The notes: generated by a model from the letters alone, not told the origin. DNA of 64,000 bases from Euglena gracilis (GCA_039621445.1 CP154955.1:9350241-9414240), one strand, 5' to 3'. Shown: positions 9,370-20,060, counted from the first letter of the stretch. Made by a program: numbers and translations.

Positions 9370-12300
9370 TTACGGTGTCGAGTAGTCGCCCAGCTGCCCC
9401 AACATCCCGTTTTCCACCAGATGTATCGCTTTCAGATACATCTGTACACCTCCCAGCAGCTTCAAAAGCGCATCCCAACTTTTACACACACCCTCACCAG
9501 ACCAACATGCGCGACCAGGACCACTACTCCGACACTTCCTTCCAATGTGTGCACTGTAGGAGAATTTCCGCCCAGCCAGATTTCGATTGTGGATGTCTAG
9601 TCCAAATACCAACACTAATCCCGATTTCGCGTAACCATACACTTGGTTGCGGGTCGCAATGCGCGACCGTACATCAAGTGCTCCAACAACGAGGTATTGC
9701 CTTGTTGTTTGGGACCGCGAAATCCGTGTCACACACCTCCCCCACCTCCATCTGGCATCATATGGACTGGGTATGCACCCATCCAACCCATCAACCCTCG
9801 GGAATGCCCCTCGGGAGTGTGGATGACACACCCTTGACCTATGTTTGCGGATCCCTGAATTGCGTTACCGCTCTTCAGCCCGCGAACCAGGTCGACACTT
9901 ACGCGATACGCGTATGGAACGCCTTTAACTTTGGTCAATACCGTATTTTGGAGGAATGGTTCTCCAAAATCGCGGTGCTGGCTGATTCCTTCGATTTTAC
10001 GTTGGAAATTGATGCGTTTTCATCAAAAGCGCATGCGCGCTTGTCGCGATATTGGTCACGACATTCCAACGCATTTCTTAAATTTTGGGGTGATACGGTG
10101 CCTCCCCCAAAACTTCTCACGGATGTGGTGGAGAAAATCCTCCGCGATGAAGCGCGAGGAGCTCTCCTCATACCCGTCAATCCGAATGCGGATTGGTTTC
10201 ACCAACTATCCTATGTGTGTTTTCATTGGTGGTATTTGCCCGCTGATGTACCACTATTTGAGGATTTTTGTGGTATATTATTACCACCGGTTAAAGAAAT
10301 CATTTTTCGCGTTTGTTTCTTCGACGCATACGGAATATCCGATGTGCGTGTGCCAAGATACGCTTGGTAATAATGGGGATGCGTCACACCCTAAACGCAG
10401 ATTTATGAGGTCATTTGAGAGTTGGCGGACAGCCGCACAACACGTTTTGTTTTTTTTTTGGTTTCTTTTCTATGGGGATGTTTTACAACCCTCAACGCAG
10501 ATTTCTGCGGTCATTGAGAGGGCGGACCAACACTCCAAGTCTGCTGACTATTGTTCGCGAATTACTCGCGAATTCCATGGTGTACTGGATAATCCAGTTT
10601 ACGCCTGCGACATCGACCCCGCGATTCGCGGTCCGTTCGGTGTTTGCAAAATCGAGCTCAAGGATGGCGCTAAACCCATGCACCGGAAATTCTTCCGTTG
10701 TTCGGGTGAACGCGAACAGGCTCTCAACGAGATGATTGAGAAGCTCATCCAGCGGAAGTGGATTATCCCTTCCAAGAGCGAAGGACATCACAAGCTTTTG
10801 TGGTGCCCAAACCCGCTGACCAGTCTGGTCAGAAGAAGTGGAGACTAGTGCTGGATTACCGGTACCTGAACTCCCAAACGAAGGATGACCCCTTCCCGTT
10901 ACCGCTGATCGAGGATTTGATCACCAGACAATCGGATAACCGGTTGTGGTCAATCTTTGATCTGGAAGACGGTTTCCATCAGATGCATTTGCATCCTGAT
11001 TCGCAACCGTACACGGCATTCGTGACATCCAAGGGTGTGTAACAAACCAATGGACGGTACTTATCCGCATGGGTGTTAAGAATGGCCCAGCCATGTTTCA
11101 ACGCATGATCCAGTGGGTTTTGCGCGATTTACCGTTTGCTCTGGTGTACATCGATGATGTACTGGTGGGAACCCAACCGCCATCCGCGAAATCGGGCGAG
11201 GATATCCTCGACCCGCATTATCGCGATGTGCGCGCGGTATTATCCGCGTTCCAAAAGCATGTGCTTTTTGTGAAGGGTTCCAAAATGCACCTGTTTCGCA
11301 AAATTATTAAGTTTTGCGGACACATCCTGAGCAACGGGCAGCGTAAAGCCGCACCCAGTAAGATGGAGGCCATTAAGAAATGGACTCCTGAGGTCATTAA
11401 GACCTTAACGCATTTAAAGGATTTTTGGGATTAGCCCAATACTACGCGATTTACATGAAAGATTTCGCGAAAATCGCGGTACCCCTAACCCGACAACTCA
11501 AAAATCGGACACCCGATAACGCAAAAGTCATTTGGGATGACCAAATGCGCGAGGCCTTGAATAAAATCAAGGACTTGCTCCTCGAGAACGTGGTTCTCGA
11601 TATCGCGGATCCATACAAACCGTATGTCCTGGAGGTCGACAGCAGCGATTACGCTGTTGGCGGGGTTCTTAGCCAGCATAATGCGGCGAATGAACTCAGA
11701 CCTGTTCATTTTCCTCAGCAGGAAGCTACAGGGCGACAACGGGAAAGGACAGGTTAAATGGAGCATTCGCGAAAAGGAGACATATGCCATTGTGCTAATT
11801 CTCCAGAAATTCCGCAGCTGGATAGCCAGCAGCCTGGTCCAGATACTGGTGTTGACGGATCATGAGAGCCTTCAACACTGGTATACCGAGGACCTAAACA
11901 AGGCCATGTCATCAGTGGGCAGAAGATGCCGATGGCATGAGTTCTTGAGCCAGTTTAACCTGGTGGTATCTATACCCCAGGTCACACGCAAAAAGTTGCG
12001 GATCCTCTCAGCCGAGCCCCCTGGTATTATCCTGGGAACCCGGATGAGGGTGATGCGACTTTTCATGGCAGCCATGAGGCTGACCAGTTCGCACGTCGAT
12101 CCGACGCTGCGGACAACATGCTCGATTCACGACCGGTTTCCCGGGGCTATCGCAGCATCGCCATTTCACCATTGCGTCTAAGGCGCCGGCGTGGACGCAC
12201 TGCCGGACCCCGTCGCATTACGCATACGGGAACGCCAACCCCCCTTATGTTTTCCGCGAATGGGATTATTCGCGTGACCCTATATATAGTACCATTGTGA

Positions 12301-13714
12301 ATAGACTTCGTAATGGTGAATCCATAGAGAATTACTCTCTATCACCATTGCGACTTATTTTCCGGAATGATTCTGGTTATAAATATTGTATACCCCGAGA
12401 CCTGGTTGATGATGTGATTTTGAGCTATCACAACCATGGTCATCCTGGGGCCCCCAAACTTCTCTCACTAGTGGGTCGCAGATATTGCACAACCCTGAGT
12501 GAAAAAGATTTATATTCGCGCTGTTTGCGAATTTCGCAACGGTGCCAAATTTGTCAGGCTGTGAAACCGCGCAGAGGTACCCCCCCTGGTACGATGGACT
12601 TTTTCCCCGTACCACCTGAAATTTTTACGTCCCTCTGCATGGATTTTCTCGAACTTGAACCTTGCAAAGGATCAGATGACAAAATTTACGATTACGTTTT
12701 TGTTGTCGTCTGTCGGCTGAGTGGGTACATAGTAGCCATTCCATGCCGGAAAGCAGGGTTGACAGCCCAAATTTTGGCATCCATATTCCTGGAGAAATGT
12801 GTCTGCTTAATGGGTTTACCGAACAAAATCGTGAGTGATCAAGATCACTTGATCTCTTCGCGGTTTTTCACAACTTTGTGCGGTTTACTCGGCATTGAGC
12901 AGCATTTTTCCATTATATACCGCCCGAAAGGCAATGGTAGAGCCGAGGCAGCCGTGAAATCCGTTGTCAATATGCTTCGCCTTTCACTGGCTGACTCGGG
13001 TAAGAATTGGTTATCCGTTCTTCATTGGTGTTTATTTTACATCAATACCTTGCCAGGGTTGGTATTACCACACTCACCGTACAAAATCGTTTTCGGACGA
13101 GACCCTCCGGCCATAGGGGATATCCCCTCGGAGAGACCCGCCCGAAGTAGCGTCAGCTGCAAACGTGGTTTGCAGAAGTGGAATCACTCCGCTCTGCAGT
13201 CCAATCACGTATCACGGAAATTCATTCCAACAAACGGAAAACGTTTTTAAAGAACTTCAACACACCTGTGTATAGTCCAGGTGACCGCGTGTGGGTACGG
13301 AATAACCGCACCCGCATGCAATCTTCCAAGCTAGATCCTCTTTGGCTCGGCCCATGCGAAATTTTGGAGAGGTTAGGTAGTAGCGGGAGATATAAAGTTG
13401 CCTTGCCCAACGGGATTGAGGACGTCCATATGGACGACTTCAAACCGTACCTAAGCCCCCCAGACGGAAAAGCTATCCCCTGCCTATATTTCAAGCCCCG
13501 TTCCAGATTACCTGAAACGGACGACTTTGTGGTCGATAAGATAATAGACCACAAGGTCGACAGGGGTGTGCACTACTGGAAAGTTCGTTGGAAAGGGTAT
13601 GGGCCAGAGGAGGACACTTGGGAGCCAGCATCCAGTTTTGTTGGATATATCCAGCAGGATTGGAAGCTGTGGAACAAGCACAATAACATAGACATAAACA
13701 TAAACACTTTCTGA
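9201..13714 (+). pseudogene. pol: Element A pol (RT, RNase H, integrase, chromodomain), left arm, frameshifted
   Basis: Domains in order, spread over several frames: a linker of about 430 residues (to 10,370) and RT. RT has DYRYLN, the motif-A region FDLEDGFHQ, and catalytic YIDD at 11,147-11,158. RNase H follows with EVDSSD, EKETYA, TDHES and ADPLSR-like segments. Integrase has a zinc-binding N-terminus (HNHGHPG...CQICQ), a DDE core (MDFLELE, SDQDH, GRAEAAV) and, from about 13,525, a chromodomain with [18 protein letters not shown]. Frame breaks occur near 9,200, 10,370, 10,790, 11,040, 11,430, 11,710, 12,200 and 13,170. Those near 10,790 and between RNase H and integrase are shared with the right arm; the others are private. 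Confidence 0.85.
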
Positions 13715-13909
13715 AACGATTTCGTTTTGGAGAATGCGTGTGTTTTATGTGAATGTTTCGCGTTTATACACCCCCCTGCACTTCCTTATTTCTCTATTTT
13801 CTCGCAGAGTTTCTGATTAAGATAGAAGCCTTGCTTTTTCAGTGCACCAGCACTCAAAGCGACTGACAACAAGGTTACCCTTAGTTGTCGTCGTCGTTCG
13901 GGTAGCATC

Positions 13910-16900
13910 ATGCTGCCTGGGCGCGGACCTGGACCAGGTCCACCATGGCCACAGCCTTCTGGCGCGCCATACCCCCAGTACCCTCAGTATGCTGAGGCCC
14001 CGATTCCGGGTGCCCCACATGCTGAGAGGGTTTCAGCCCCGGTATTCGCCGCGGCTACCAGCAGCCGGTCCGCATACGCGGTACCAGATCCATCTGCCGT
14101 CCAGCAGCCGGCTCCTCAGCCACCAGCGCAGCGCAGATCGCGCTTGCCCCCGTATGAGGGAGAGATGATCTTCTGCACTACGGAGACGTTGGAGCGGGCG
14201 ATGCGTATGTGCGCACACCCCCCAACGGAGCCCTTTATGCAAGCCCTTTGGGATGCATACTGTGCTCAGCTGTTGGTGGTAGCCAACACGCCTGTGGCTC
14301 AGTGGTGTCCCTGCGGTCAAGCCCTGATGACAGGGAGACGGTATTTCTCGTCGGCATCCGATTCCGGATTTGAGCCTGGCGAGACCATGATGGATCTGGG
14401 CGTGTATGTGCCGCCCATGCTGCAAACGCAGACGCCGGTGGGATCCCACACCGTGCATATGCGTGAGCACACGCCCCCACCGGTAGGTGAGGCTGTGCAT
14501 GTCCCACCTGGGATGACGAGAATTTTTGCTCGCCCGCCCTCGCCGCAGCGAATGCCGCCGCGCGAGCCGCCAGCGGAGCAATTTGTCTCACGGTACGCGA
14601 CGCACGCGGATTACCCGCGCGGCGCACGCGTGCTCCCAGCCGGACAGTCGGACGTACCCCCTGAGGCATACGTCCAACACATGTTCATGCACTGGATGCC
14701 ACAAGCATCACCGGTCGCCCCTGTCCCTGGCGTTGAGCCACGGAGGCAGGCGGAGCCCATAGTGGTGGAGGATGAACCTCCCCACCGTGAGGCAGCCCGA
14801 CCGCCCAGTGCAGCCCCTGTCCAGACTGGGGATGTCCCCCGTCGGCAGGAGACTCCCTACTATCACATGGCACCTCCGGGAACCGAGCAGGATGAGCTTG
14901 CTCGGCACTTCCTGCAGGAGCCAGTATTCGCGTCTGAAGAGCACCGGACGAGGTATTACTCCTCTCTGGCTGCCCTTCAGGGCCGTGGATATACCCCATA
15001 CCATCCGTACCAGCCGCAGCTGCGGGTGGCAACCCCGGTATTACCCGGTGAGCCCCCGGCAGGTGTGGCAGTATTACCTGCCACCCTGAAGCGCGACAGG
15101 ACTACGGAGAACCTTACCCCACAGCCCAGGCGACCCAGCCCACGGGACGCGGAAGGCGGTATGGCAATGCAAGTGGAAACCAGCCAGGATACCCCGGCTG
15201 GACGACCACCGGCAGAGGCACAGGTGGCGATGAGCCGTCCTGTTGCCGTAATGCCACCGCCGATCCCTCCGGTATGGAAGGAGCCGCGACCCCCTGCGTC
15301 GAAGCCAAGCCCACGCCAGGCTCCTAGCAAGCGCCCAGCCACGCCAACACCGCGACGTGCAGCGGAGCGGCCAGGTCCCTCCCCAGAGATGGAATGGGAA
15401 GGAACCGAACCAACTCCTGCGGCACCGAGCGCCCGACCCTCTGGTATTCGCCAGACAGGAAAGGAGACAGGCAAGGCCGAGGGCAAAGGCAAGGGAGAAG
15501 GCAAAGGCGTGGCCGGCAAAGGGAATGGTGAGGGTAAAGGTAAGGGAACAGCACGGGAGGAGGAAGAGGAACCAGCAGAAGTCCTCTCGGACTTTGAGCA
15601 TATGCTCAGGTTCAAGGAGGAGCTGGAGGACGAAGGCTGGCGAATGCAGCATGATTACCATGTTGCAGGAAACCGCCCCGTCACCCCTCCACAAGCAGTC
15701 ATCGATGTGGTATTACGCCACACCGCGAACAGAGTCAGACTATTCCATTACGGAATAGATCTGTACGCCTTCGAAGGTGAAGGTGGCAGACCCTTGCTGG
15801 ATACCCAGCCGGGTTTCTGGGAGCTCTGGTTTTGGCTGGGATACCCCTGCCAGAACTGGGGTCTCTTCAGCGACTCCACTGGTCGCAGTTACCTGCACCA
15901 GTTGGGTTTTCGGGACCAGCGTGTGTTGGCCCGAAGGCTGAAGGCAGTCTTCGACTGTATTCATACAGTCGGACCCCTCGGCGTGCAGTGGGAATTCTAC
16001 CCACTACACCCCGACATCGAACGCCTGATCGAGGTGTTGTGGTGCAACAACCTCCAGGTGTGGCTGGTGAGCCATTACGGCTCCACCTTCCGCGTTAAGC
16101 GTGTTTCCCTGGCTTACCCGCAGAGGTATGACCTCTGTTGTAAGTACTGCCGGCAGGAATTTCCTGTCGACTTCTGGGGATTCGGCGTGCGCGGAAGTCC
16201 TCCACCGCCTCGGGATAACCCGGGCCTGGAGATGGGACGCCGCATGCTTATGCATGTGTGCCGCGACGCCCCGGATGTCCAGGGCAAAAGTCGCCGCGTC
16301 CACAAGCAGCGTATTTTTATGCTGCAGCAGTTCTGGTGGCGAGCCTGGACCACCTATGTCATGGAGGTGTATATACATCTCCGTGACCCCCAGGACGATA
16401 GGCCTTGTATGGAAAGCCTGCCACCGGATTACGGTGACGCCATCGAGGGTCCTCGTCGTCGGATTCTCGGCCACCTGCGCCCCAACTGGCACCTGGCTGA
16501 TATCAGCCTGGAAGAACATTTGCGGCGACAGTTTGGCGGTACCCTCGACCGGGAGGTACTCCTCCCGCTGATGTGTCACCCGAAGGCCATCCTCGACCAG
16601 CGTATGCCGATTCTGGCATGCGTTCAGGAGTTCGAGGAGGGCTTTTTCGACGTCTGGGAAGACACGCGTTACCGCGGCTTCCTGGGCCCGAACAGGCCTG
16701 CCAACGCCTGGGTGCAGCCATCATGGCCGCCACCCTGGCCCAACAGCGCCAGTAGCAGTACGCTGGCCTTTTACAGGCTGGCGGATGCCCAGGGATGCCG
16801 GTGGCACCCCGACGATCCCCGGTCGCTCGAGGATCTGCGCGCCTTCATCGCCCCAGAGGATGAACCTCTGGCGCGAAGGAGACGGGAGGCGTCAGTCGCT

Positions 16901-18901
16901 TCCACCACCGCGATTCCGCGGCGGGAGGAACGCGACCGCAGCCCCTCCGTCACCATTCTGGAGGCAGCACCGCCGTCTCCGACAGGAACGGCTGTATCCT
17001 TCGTCTCTGCCCCGCGAGCGGCAGGGGAACGATCGGTTTCCCCGGCCCCCACGGCGGCTCCCGTCTGTCCACCGGCAGGTGGAGACCAGGAACTTCCTGA
17101 GGAGGTAGGTGAGAACGTGGAGGATATCCTCTACGCTGCTCTGCCTACTCTGGCACAGCCTAGGCCAGACGAAGCACCCGCAGGGGATATACCTGTGGCT
17201 GCTACGCCTGTTCCAACGGCTGAGCCTCCAGCCGAGGTGACTGGTATGGTCGTCGAGGATATCCTCGAAGAACCTGCCAGTCCCACAGCACGCACCTCGT
17301 TAGGAGGCCGTGTGCTCGGCGCCGTAGTCACCGGCATTACTGCCGTGGCTGCTGCACTAACGCCACGAGGTGGAGGCGTAGCATTAAGCTCCGCCGCCGA
17401 GGTCGTGGAGACACCAGATGTCGGTGTCCCCGCACCCCCATCTCCGGCAGCAGTGCAACCACCATCAGGGGATGAACCCCAGGCGACAGAGCCATCTGTC
17501 GCACCAGCTACAGCGGAGGATCAACCTCCCGTAGCACCTGCGCCAGCGGTTGTGGAGGATCAACCTCCTAGACCGGATGTCGAAATAGAAGTGGAGGAGA
17601 TACCCCCACGACCACCGACACCGCGCAGGGTCCCTGCCGTCCCGAGGACAATGGCAGAGTTTCTGGGAGCGCCAGCGCCTGTGGAAGCACCGATTCCGGT
17701 GACGACCACAGTGCCACGCCTCGTCGGACAGGATGAACCTGCTCGGCGACGGCCGGCTGAACAACCCAAGGAACGAGTGCCGACCCCTCGGAGCGTCATG
17801 CGCGACCCAGCGGTCAGTATGCCCGCTTCGCCCAGACGGCAAACGTCTACTCCGGCACCATCGGCTCCTGATACCAGGAGTAAGCCGCAGGCGTCGCCTC
17901 CTGATTCCGGGAGTGCGAAGCCGAAAGGAGGCAAACCGGGTGCTACACCCTGTAAGCCCCCTGCCAAAGGCGGTGATGGGAAACCACCACCGAAAGGTGG
18001 CGCTGGAGGTCAGACTGGCGGACAGCCGAAAGGCCCTACGACAATGCACGACTATTCGGCCGTTGCATCGTCCGGGTACGGCCAGAGCAAACCGAAAGGT
18101 AAGGCTCGTGGCCGACAGGCCCAATCTTCCGCCGGATCGACGGATGAGGAGCAGGATGAACCTGCTTCACCTCCCGTGTCTGCGGATGCCCAGCTCTGGA
18201 CCCAGGATATCCTGACCAGACTAGGCACCGTGGAAGAGAGGACGAAGAGACTGGCTGCTATTAGGCACCAGAAAGGGTCACTGAATCAATGGATTCAGCC
18301 CCTCTTCGTCCGAGGAGAACCTTTCCACTATGTCCCGGAACATACCTGGACATTCTGGAACAGGCGCTCACCCAGAGTACTGGCACAGTACTTTGGCGAG
18401 GACTGCGTGTTGGATTTCCAGCACGGCACGTCCTTTGCCTGGACGTGCACCGTGTGCCACCATGTGCGGCACAACCAACCGCTTGTGCATGTGTGCAAGC
18501 GGCAGGTGCAATCCTCGTGGTTCCATCACAGGGCATATGTGCCGAACTGTGCAGCGCTCGTATGTGGCGAGTGCCTGAACGCCTGGAAGCACAGCTTGAA
18601 CTACTCCTACAGTGAGAATGCTCACGACAGGGATATCCCTGCCTTGTGCATCAACTGTATAGGAGGCAAGTTCGTGCAGACTGCTGATGGAGCAGTCATC
18701 ACCATTGTCCCCCAGCCTGGGAGACACGATATCATGGGTGGGGGGGGGGGGCAGACTCGTGACACCGATTTTCAAAACAAAAAAAAACGACAGGACCCGT
18801 TTCAAAAAAAAACGCAGAATTTTCGCCCCCACAAAAAAAAATCAATTTCACTCTCCCCGTTTTGGTTCGGGGGGGGGGGGCAGAAAAACGGGTCCGACTA
18901 A
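13910..18901 (+). CDS. Element A ORF3 (left arm), unknown giant protein, C-terminus replaced
   Basis: The frame opens at ATG 13,910, downstream of integrase, and is uninterrupted for more than 1,600 codons. Residues 1-560 are Pro/Ala-rich and look disordered, ending in a Gly/Lys-rich stretch (about 520-550). Residues about 565-950 are compact, rich in Trp, Arg and Leu, with a CKYC pair. Residues 950-1,420 are again Pro/Ala/Val/Glu-rich. A Cys/His cluster (about 1,507-1,585: CTVC, HHVRHN, CGEC, CINC) suggests a zinc-binding fold. Genuine sequence ends at 18,727; the last about 58 codons are read-through into unrelated DNA. I see no signal peptide or transmembrane segment, so this is not a recognisable envelope. 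I do not recognise the family. Confidence 0.8.
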   Translation: MLPGRGPGPGPPWPQPSGAPYPQYPQYAEAPIPGAPHAERVSAPVFAAATSSRSAYAVPDPSAVQQPAPQPPAQRRSRLPPYEGEMIFCTTETLERAMRMCAHPPTEPFMQALWDAYCAQLLVVANTPVAQWCPCGQALMTGRRYFSSASDSGFEPGETMMDLGVYVPPMLQTQTPVGSHTVHMREHTPPPVGEAVHVPPGMTRIFARPPSPQRMPPREPPAEQFVSRYATHADYPRGARVLPAGQSDVPPEAYVQHMFMHWMPQASPVAPVPGVEPRRQAEPIVVEDEPPHREAARPPSAAPVQTGDVPRRQETPYYHMAPPGTEQDELARHFLQEPVFASEEHRTRYYSSLAALQGRGYTPYHPYQPQLRVATPVLPGEPPAGVAVLPATLKRDRTTENLTPQPRRPSPRDAEGGMAMQVETSQDTPAGRPPAEAQVAMSRPVAVMPPPIPPVWKEPRPPASKPSPRQAPSKRPATPTPRRAAERPGPSPEMEWEGTEPTPAAPSARPSGIRQTGKETGKAEGKGKGEGKGVAGKGNGEGKGKGTAREEEEEPAEVLSDFEHMLRFKEELEDEGWRMQHDYHVAGNRPVTPPQAVIDVVLRHTANRVRLFHYGIDLYAFEGEGGRPLLDTQPGFWELWFWLGYPCQNWGLFSDSTGRSYLHQLGFRDQRVLARRLKAVFDCIHTVGPLGVQWEFYPLHPDIERLIEVLWCNNLQVWLVSHYGSTFRVKRVSLAYPQRYDLCCKYCRQEFPVDFWGFGVRGSPPPPRDNPGLEMGRRMLMHVCRDAPDVQGKSRRVHKQRIFMLQQFWWRAWTTYVMEVYIHLRDPQDDRPCMESLPPDYGDAIEGPRRRILGHLRPNWHLADISLEEHLRRQFGGTLDREVLLPLMCHPKAILDQRMPILACVQEFEEGFFDVWEDTRYRGFLGPNRPANAWVQPSWPPPWPNSASSSTLAFYRLADAQGCRWHPDDPRSLEDLRAFIAPEDEPLARRRREASVASTTAIPRREERDRSPSVTILEAAPPSPTGTAVSFVSAPRAAGERSVSPAPTAAPVCPPAGGDQELPEEVGENVEDILYAALPTLAQPRPDEAPAGDIPVAATPVPTAEPPAEVTGMVVEDILEEPASPTARTSLGGRVLGAVVTGITAVAAALTPRGGGVALSSAAEVVETPDVGVPAPPSPAAVQPPSGDEPQATEPSVAPATAEDQPPVAPAPAVVEDQPPRPDVEIEVEEIPPRPPTPRRVPAVPRTMAEFLGAPAPVEAPIPVTTTVPRLVGQDEPARRRPAEQPKERVPTPRSVMRDPAVSMPASPRRQTSTPAPSAPDTRSKPQASPPDSGSAKPKGGKPGATPCKPPAKGGDGKPPPKGGAGGQTGGQPKGPTTMHDYSAVASSGYGQSKPKGKARGRQAQSSAGSTDEEQDEPASPPVSADAQLWTQDILTRLGTVEERTKRLAAIRHQKGSLNQWIQPLFVRGEPFHYVPEHTWTFWNRRSPRVLAQYFGEDCVLDFQHGTSFAWTCTVCHHVRHNQPLVHVCKRQVQSSWFHHRAYVPNCAALVCGECLNAWKHSLNYSYSENAHDRDIPALCINCIGGKFVQTADGAVITIVPQPGRHDIMGGGGGQTRDTDFQNKKKRQDPFQKKTQNFRPHKKKSISLSPFWFGGGGQKNGSD

Positions 18902-19290
18902 CGTCGCAAGGGAGGGGGTGTCGGCTGCCGCTGGCGGCGGCAGCCAAAAAATTCCCAGAAAATTCCCAAAAACCCCCAGTAGGAACCACCAGAGCAAGTC
19001 AACCGCCACGCGAGTGGAATTGGAACCCCAGCAAATTTCAAGAAGAATTTGAGAATTCGATTTGAGAATCACAGAAGCAGAAAAGTCACCTGAGAATTGA
19101 ACAATCAAAAGGATCAATTCAATTATTCCAAGAAACTAAGGCATTTCTTTCCAAATTGTTTTCCTACCCCAGCAGCAGGTTTCCTGAACCCAGGTACTCC
19201 CAAACCTCCAAGCCAGGTTTGTCTTGTGCTGCTGATTTGCTCACCTAAGTAAGTGGGTTGGTTTTTGCCTCTTTGGATTTTTCAGCCACA
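18728..19290. other. Asymmetric spacer, left part
   Basis: This has no counterpart in the right arm. Two G runs (10-12 G) flank A-rich tracts, then comes ordinary sequence with some AGAATTTGAGAATTC-like repeats. I see no gene. Confidence 0.6.
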
Positions 19291-19299
19291 AAGTTCAAG

Positions 19300-20060
19300 T
19301 TGAGAAATGGGAAAAAACCAACAGTGGAGGGAAAAAAAGATCCTACGCGGGGCAACTGGAGACCCTGGGTCGGGGGGGCACACCTCACCCCCTTTACCGC
19401 CCTTTGACATGTTCGAAAATGGGGCACAATTTCACAAAGGCCCTGGCCTGAGCCCACCAGGGCCAGAAAACAGTGGTTGCAGCCCCAGCGAAACCGGCAG
19501 CCCCCCCGGGCGAGCAGGGTTCCCGACCCCCAACACTGGACTTCTTGACCACTGTCTGCCAAGGGCTGTGGTCACTGGGGGGATTTGGCTGTGGTGAAAC
19601 TTCTGACAGGGGTGGGGAGGGGGTGACCACAGCTTGCCACGGCTTGTCCGCATCTCCAAGTTCTCCCGCTGCTGCGGCCACCGCTGCTTCTCGTCGTAAT
19701 ACCAATGTCTTGCCCAATTCATCTTTCATTGAAGTCAGTTAATGACTTTTTTTTGAAGTTTGATATTCAGCTGGTTCTTCTCGTTTGGGAATTTGAATTT
19801 GACTTACTTTCGTGACTTCGTAGTCTTGAGTTGAGGTATTCTCATTTCTTCTGGGTGTCGAAGGGCAATTTATGAATCAGCCAACTCTGGCGAAAAAAAT
19901 GCACTAAGCAGGGACTCCTAACCCAACGCGTCACAATCAAACAACAGATCGCCGGCGAGCAAGGCATGGCCTCACAATTGAAAAGTGCGGAGGCCGAGGT
20001 GTCCAAAGGGCCGCCCGCGAGCAGGGCATGGCGCCGCGTGTGAAAACCGACAGACATTCC
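19300..20060 (-). mobile_element. Fragment of the DIRS-like element family
   Basis: Read on the minus strand this matches the 5' part of the element at 49.4-53.4 kb (about 50,020-50,640). It has the GCCGGCGAGCAAGGCATGGC motif, the TTCTGGGT...GAAGGGCAATTTA segment and an N-terminal protein-like region with Ala-rich and PPSD...W motifs in diverged form. It has no RT, so it is a truncated copy sitting in the palindrome spacer. Confidence 0.7.

Larger units (their letters stand above)
1..18727 (+). repeat. Left arm of a giant inverted repeat
   Basis: This arm reads as the reverse complement of 22,504-41,125. Position 1 pairs with 41,125, and pairing can be followed through element B's 5' end, TRIM-1, a dispersed repeat and element A. 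Identity is high, roughly 98-99% by eye, with scattered substitutions, homopolymer length changes and a block of about 90 bp present only here near 10,390. Alignment is lost after the shared word GAGACAC ending at 18,727. The outer end lies beyond the window, so the true arm may be longer. Flanking repeats are included in the arms, so this is a segmental inverted duplication and not two independent element insertions. Confidence 0.95.
3981..18727 (+). mobile_element. Element A, left-arm copy: giant chromodomain Ty3/gypsy element, 3' end missing
   Basis: In order: a 314-bp 5' LTR, an initiator-tRNA-like primer site, gag, gag zinc-knuckle region, protease, RT, RNase H, integrase with chromodomain, and a long third ORF. 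The copy breaks at 18,727 inside ORF3, so the 3' LTR is lost. Pol has several frameshifts here; gag and ORF3 are open. Gene order PR-RT-RH-IN-chromodomain is that of chromoviruses; the extra ORF downstream of integrase is not standard for them. Confidence 0.95.

Noticed and set aside
15074-15694. Long antisense frames inside ORF3 (also 14,977-15,615 and their mirrors)
   Set aside because: They are antisense readings of a GC-rich, Pro/Ala-coding region; they show no domain and no start context.
13910-18727. ORF3 as a retroviral-type envelope
   Set aside because: The position fits, but I see no signal peptide, transmembrane anchor or cleavage-site pattern.
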